Assembly (NCBI GenBank): GCA_963803155.1
Contig: CAWDMN010000021.1
Span: 1-32,093, forward strand
From: CAWDMN01 sp963803155
GTDB taxonomy: Bacteria > Acidobacteriota > Terriglobia > Versatilivoradales > Versatilivoraceae
Direction of reading: 5' to 3'
DNA length: 32,093 nt
The position numbers were made by a program, and so were the translations under genes. Under the pieces are notes generated by a model. It searched no databases, had not been told where the DNA came from, and was given only the letters and a program-made list of their open reading frames with translations. Below, piece after piece: positions 31,520 through 32,093 of the stretch (positions within the stretch are counted from its first letter, which is position 1; every line of letters starts with the position of its first letter).

Positions 31520-31744
31520 ATGCCGATGGAGCGAAAGCCTCCACAGGGAGCAACCGCGAAGGGATTCACATCTGCCATACACAGAGATGGAGGAAAGGTG
31601 ATAAGCGAAGACCTGAAGCGGATACGAGAGAAAGCGCGGAAGAACCCGAAGGAGCGATTTGCCTCGATCTACTACCACCTCTACGACGAGGAATACCTTG
31701 GTTATAGTTGTGCGGTACTGAAGAGGGGAAAAGCGCCTGGGGTG
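31520..31744 (+). pseudogene. ltrA: Group II intron reverse transcriptase, N-terminal fragment
   Basis: 75 codons from ATG 31520: after a basic leader it reads LKRIREKARKNPKERFASIY YHLYDEEYLGYSCAVLKRGK and then APGV, the conserved entry into the group II intron RT domain 0 (xLKRxxAPGVDG). The next codons should give DG and the RT palm, but the sequence departs at 31745. All palm, thumb and maturase regions are missing. The homology ends inside 11 bp that also belong to the opposing transposase gene. No intron RNA domain V was identified. Confidence 0.7.
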
Positions 31745-32093
31745 AATAGGCCGCAATCATATGGATCTCCAACTCCTTCAGGGCTCGGCCCACCTGCGTT
31801 AACCGGCTCCGATCCACTCCTTTACCCGCCTCGGGCGTCAGGAAAAAATGGCTGGCTTGATCGTTATACAAAGAACAAAATATGCCCTTCTGTTCAATCA
31901 CCGCTCGCAACCCCGCCATCACGCTCCGCCTTGGTTCTTCTTCCACCAACTGGGCATAATAGATCTCACTGGTGGCATCATCCAGAATCACCAGCAAGTC
32001 ATACCATCGATCGTCCTGAAACCAACGATGACGGCTCCCATCGATATGCAGCAACATCAGCAAGACCAACGGAACCAAGCAGACGTACATAAC
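31734..32093 (-). pseudogene. ISNCY-type transposase, integrase-core fragment
   Basis: Reading inward from the right edge: MLLHIDGSRHRWFQDDRWYD LLVILDDATSEIYYAQLVEE, then GLRAVIEQKGIFCSLYNDQA SHFF and GRALKELEIHMIAAYSPQA. This is the rve/DDE core of ISNCY (IS1202-like) transposases, with the first Asp in HIDGS and the second in LYNDQ. The family continues SPQARGRSERxF with the catalytic Glu further on; here it changes to LFPSSV at 31733, so the gene is cut before its last catalytic residue. The N-terminus lies outside the window. Whether the missing half exists elsewhere cannot be seen. Confidence 0.75.

Noticed and set aside
31259..31756. 165-codon minus-strand frame
   Set aside because: Crosses the inverted repeat and the RT fragment in antisense; no homology recognised.
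1..32093. CRISPR array, tRNA or rRNA genes
   Set aside because: No regularly spaced direct repeats and no cloverleaf or rRNA-like sequence was noticed on either strand; small RNAs cannot be excluded by eye.

Overview
The window looks like a piece of an Acidobacteriota genome or environmental contig. The strongest sign is a PadR regulator followed by a tandem array of long MacB/FtsX-type permeases of the 'acidobacterial duplicated orphan permease' (ADOP) family. Several large secreted carbohydrate-active or sugar-ester enzymes with signal peptides fit the same assignment. No tRNA, rRNA or CRISPR array was seen. These calls come from reading translations and motifs; no database search was run.

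Layout. (1) Positions 1-1511 hold the 3' part of cysS on the minus strand, meeting head to head a B12-radical-SAM-type gene that lacks its N-terminal domain. The two homologies stop within about 10 bp of each other (~445-453). (2) Positions 1512-3747 hold a nested inverted repeat with a perfect 16-bp-arm palindrome, a secreted protein of unknown function on the minus strand, and the padR promoter region. (3) Positions 3748-15228 hold padR and five tandem ADOP copies on the plus strand: copies 1, 3 and 4 intact, copy 2 with three clustered frameshifts, copy 5 collapsed to its two ends. No ATPase lies in this array. (4) Positions 15229-19902 are on the minus strand: a five-gene gntR(YtrA-type)-ATPase-permease-ATPase-permease operon with translational coupling and a clear YtrA-like operator over its promoter, then a hairpin cluster, then a small polytopic membrane protein. 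(5) Positions 19903-22858 hold a decayed GH2 glycosidase, an intact GH172/DUF2961 enzyme and a remnant of a four-helix-bundle (S23/IVP-like) gene inside an inverted repeat. (6) Positions 22859-30813 are a minus-strand cluster of secreted proteins: creatininase-like, double alpha/beta-hydrolase esterase, beta-propeller, and a 1096-residue glycosidase-like protein. It is interrupted by an integrase scrap and a possible gene tail. (7) Positions 30814-32093 hold hairpins, the N-terminus of a group II intron reverse transcriptase on the plus strand and an ISNCY-type transposase on the minus strand, joined across 11 bp of shared sequence.

How it fits together. Two unrelated membrane-transport modules, each with its own transcription factor (PadR for the ADOP array, a GntR/YtrA-type repressor for the ABC operon), converge on 15228/15229. 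Both types are commonly linked to envelope stress or toxic-compound export, but the substrate cannot be read from sequence. The right half looks like a locus for secreted polysaccharide or glycoside breakdown that has been repeatedly cut by mobile elements, leaving several gene fragments. The head-to-head truncations near both window ends may be real rearrangements or assembly chimeras.
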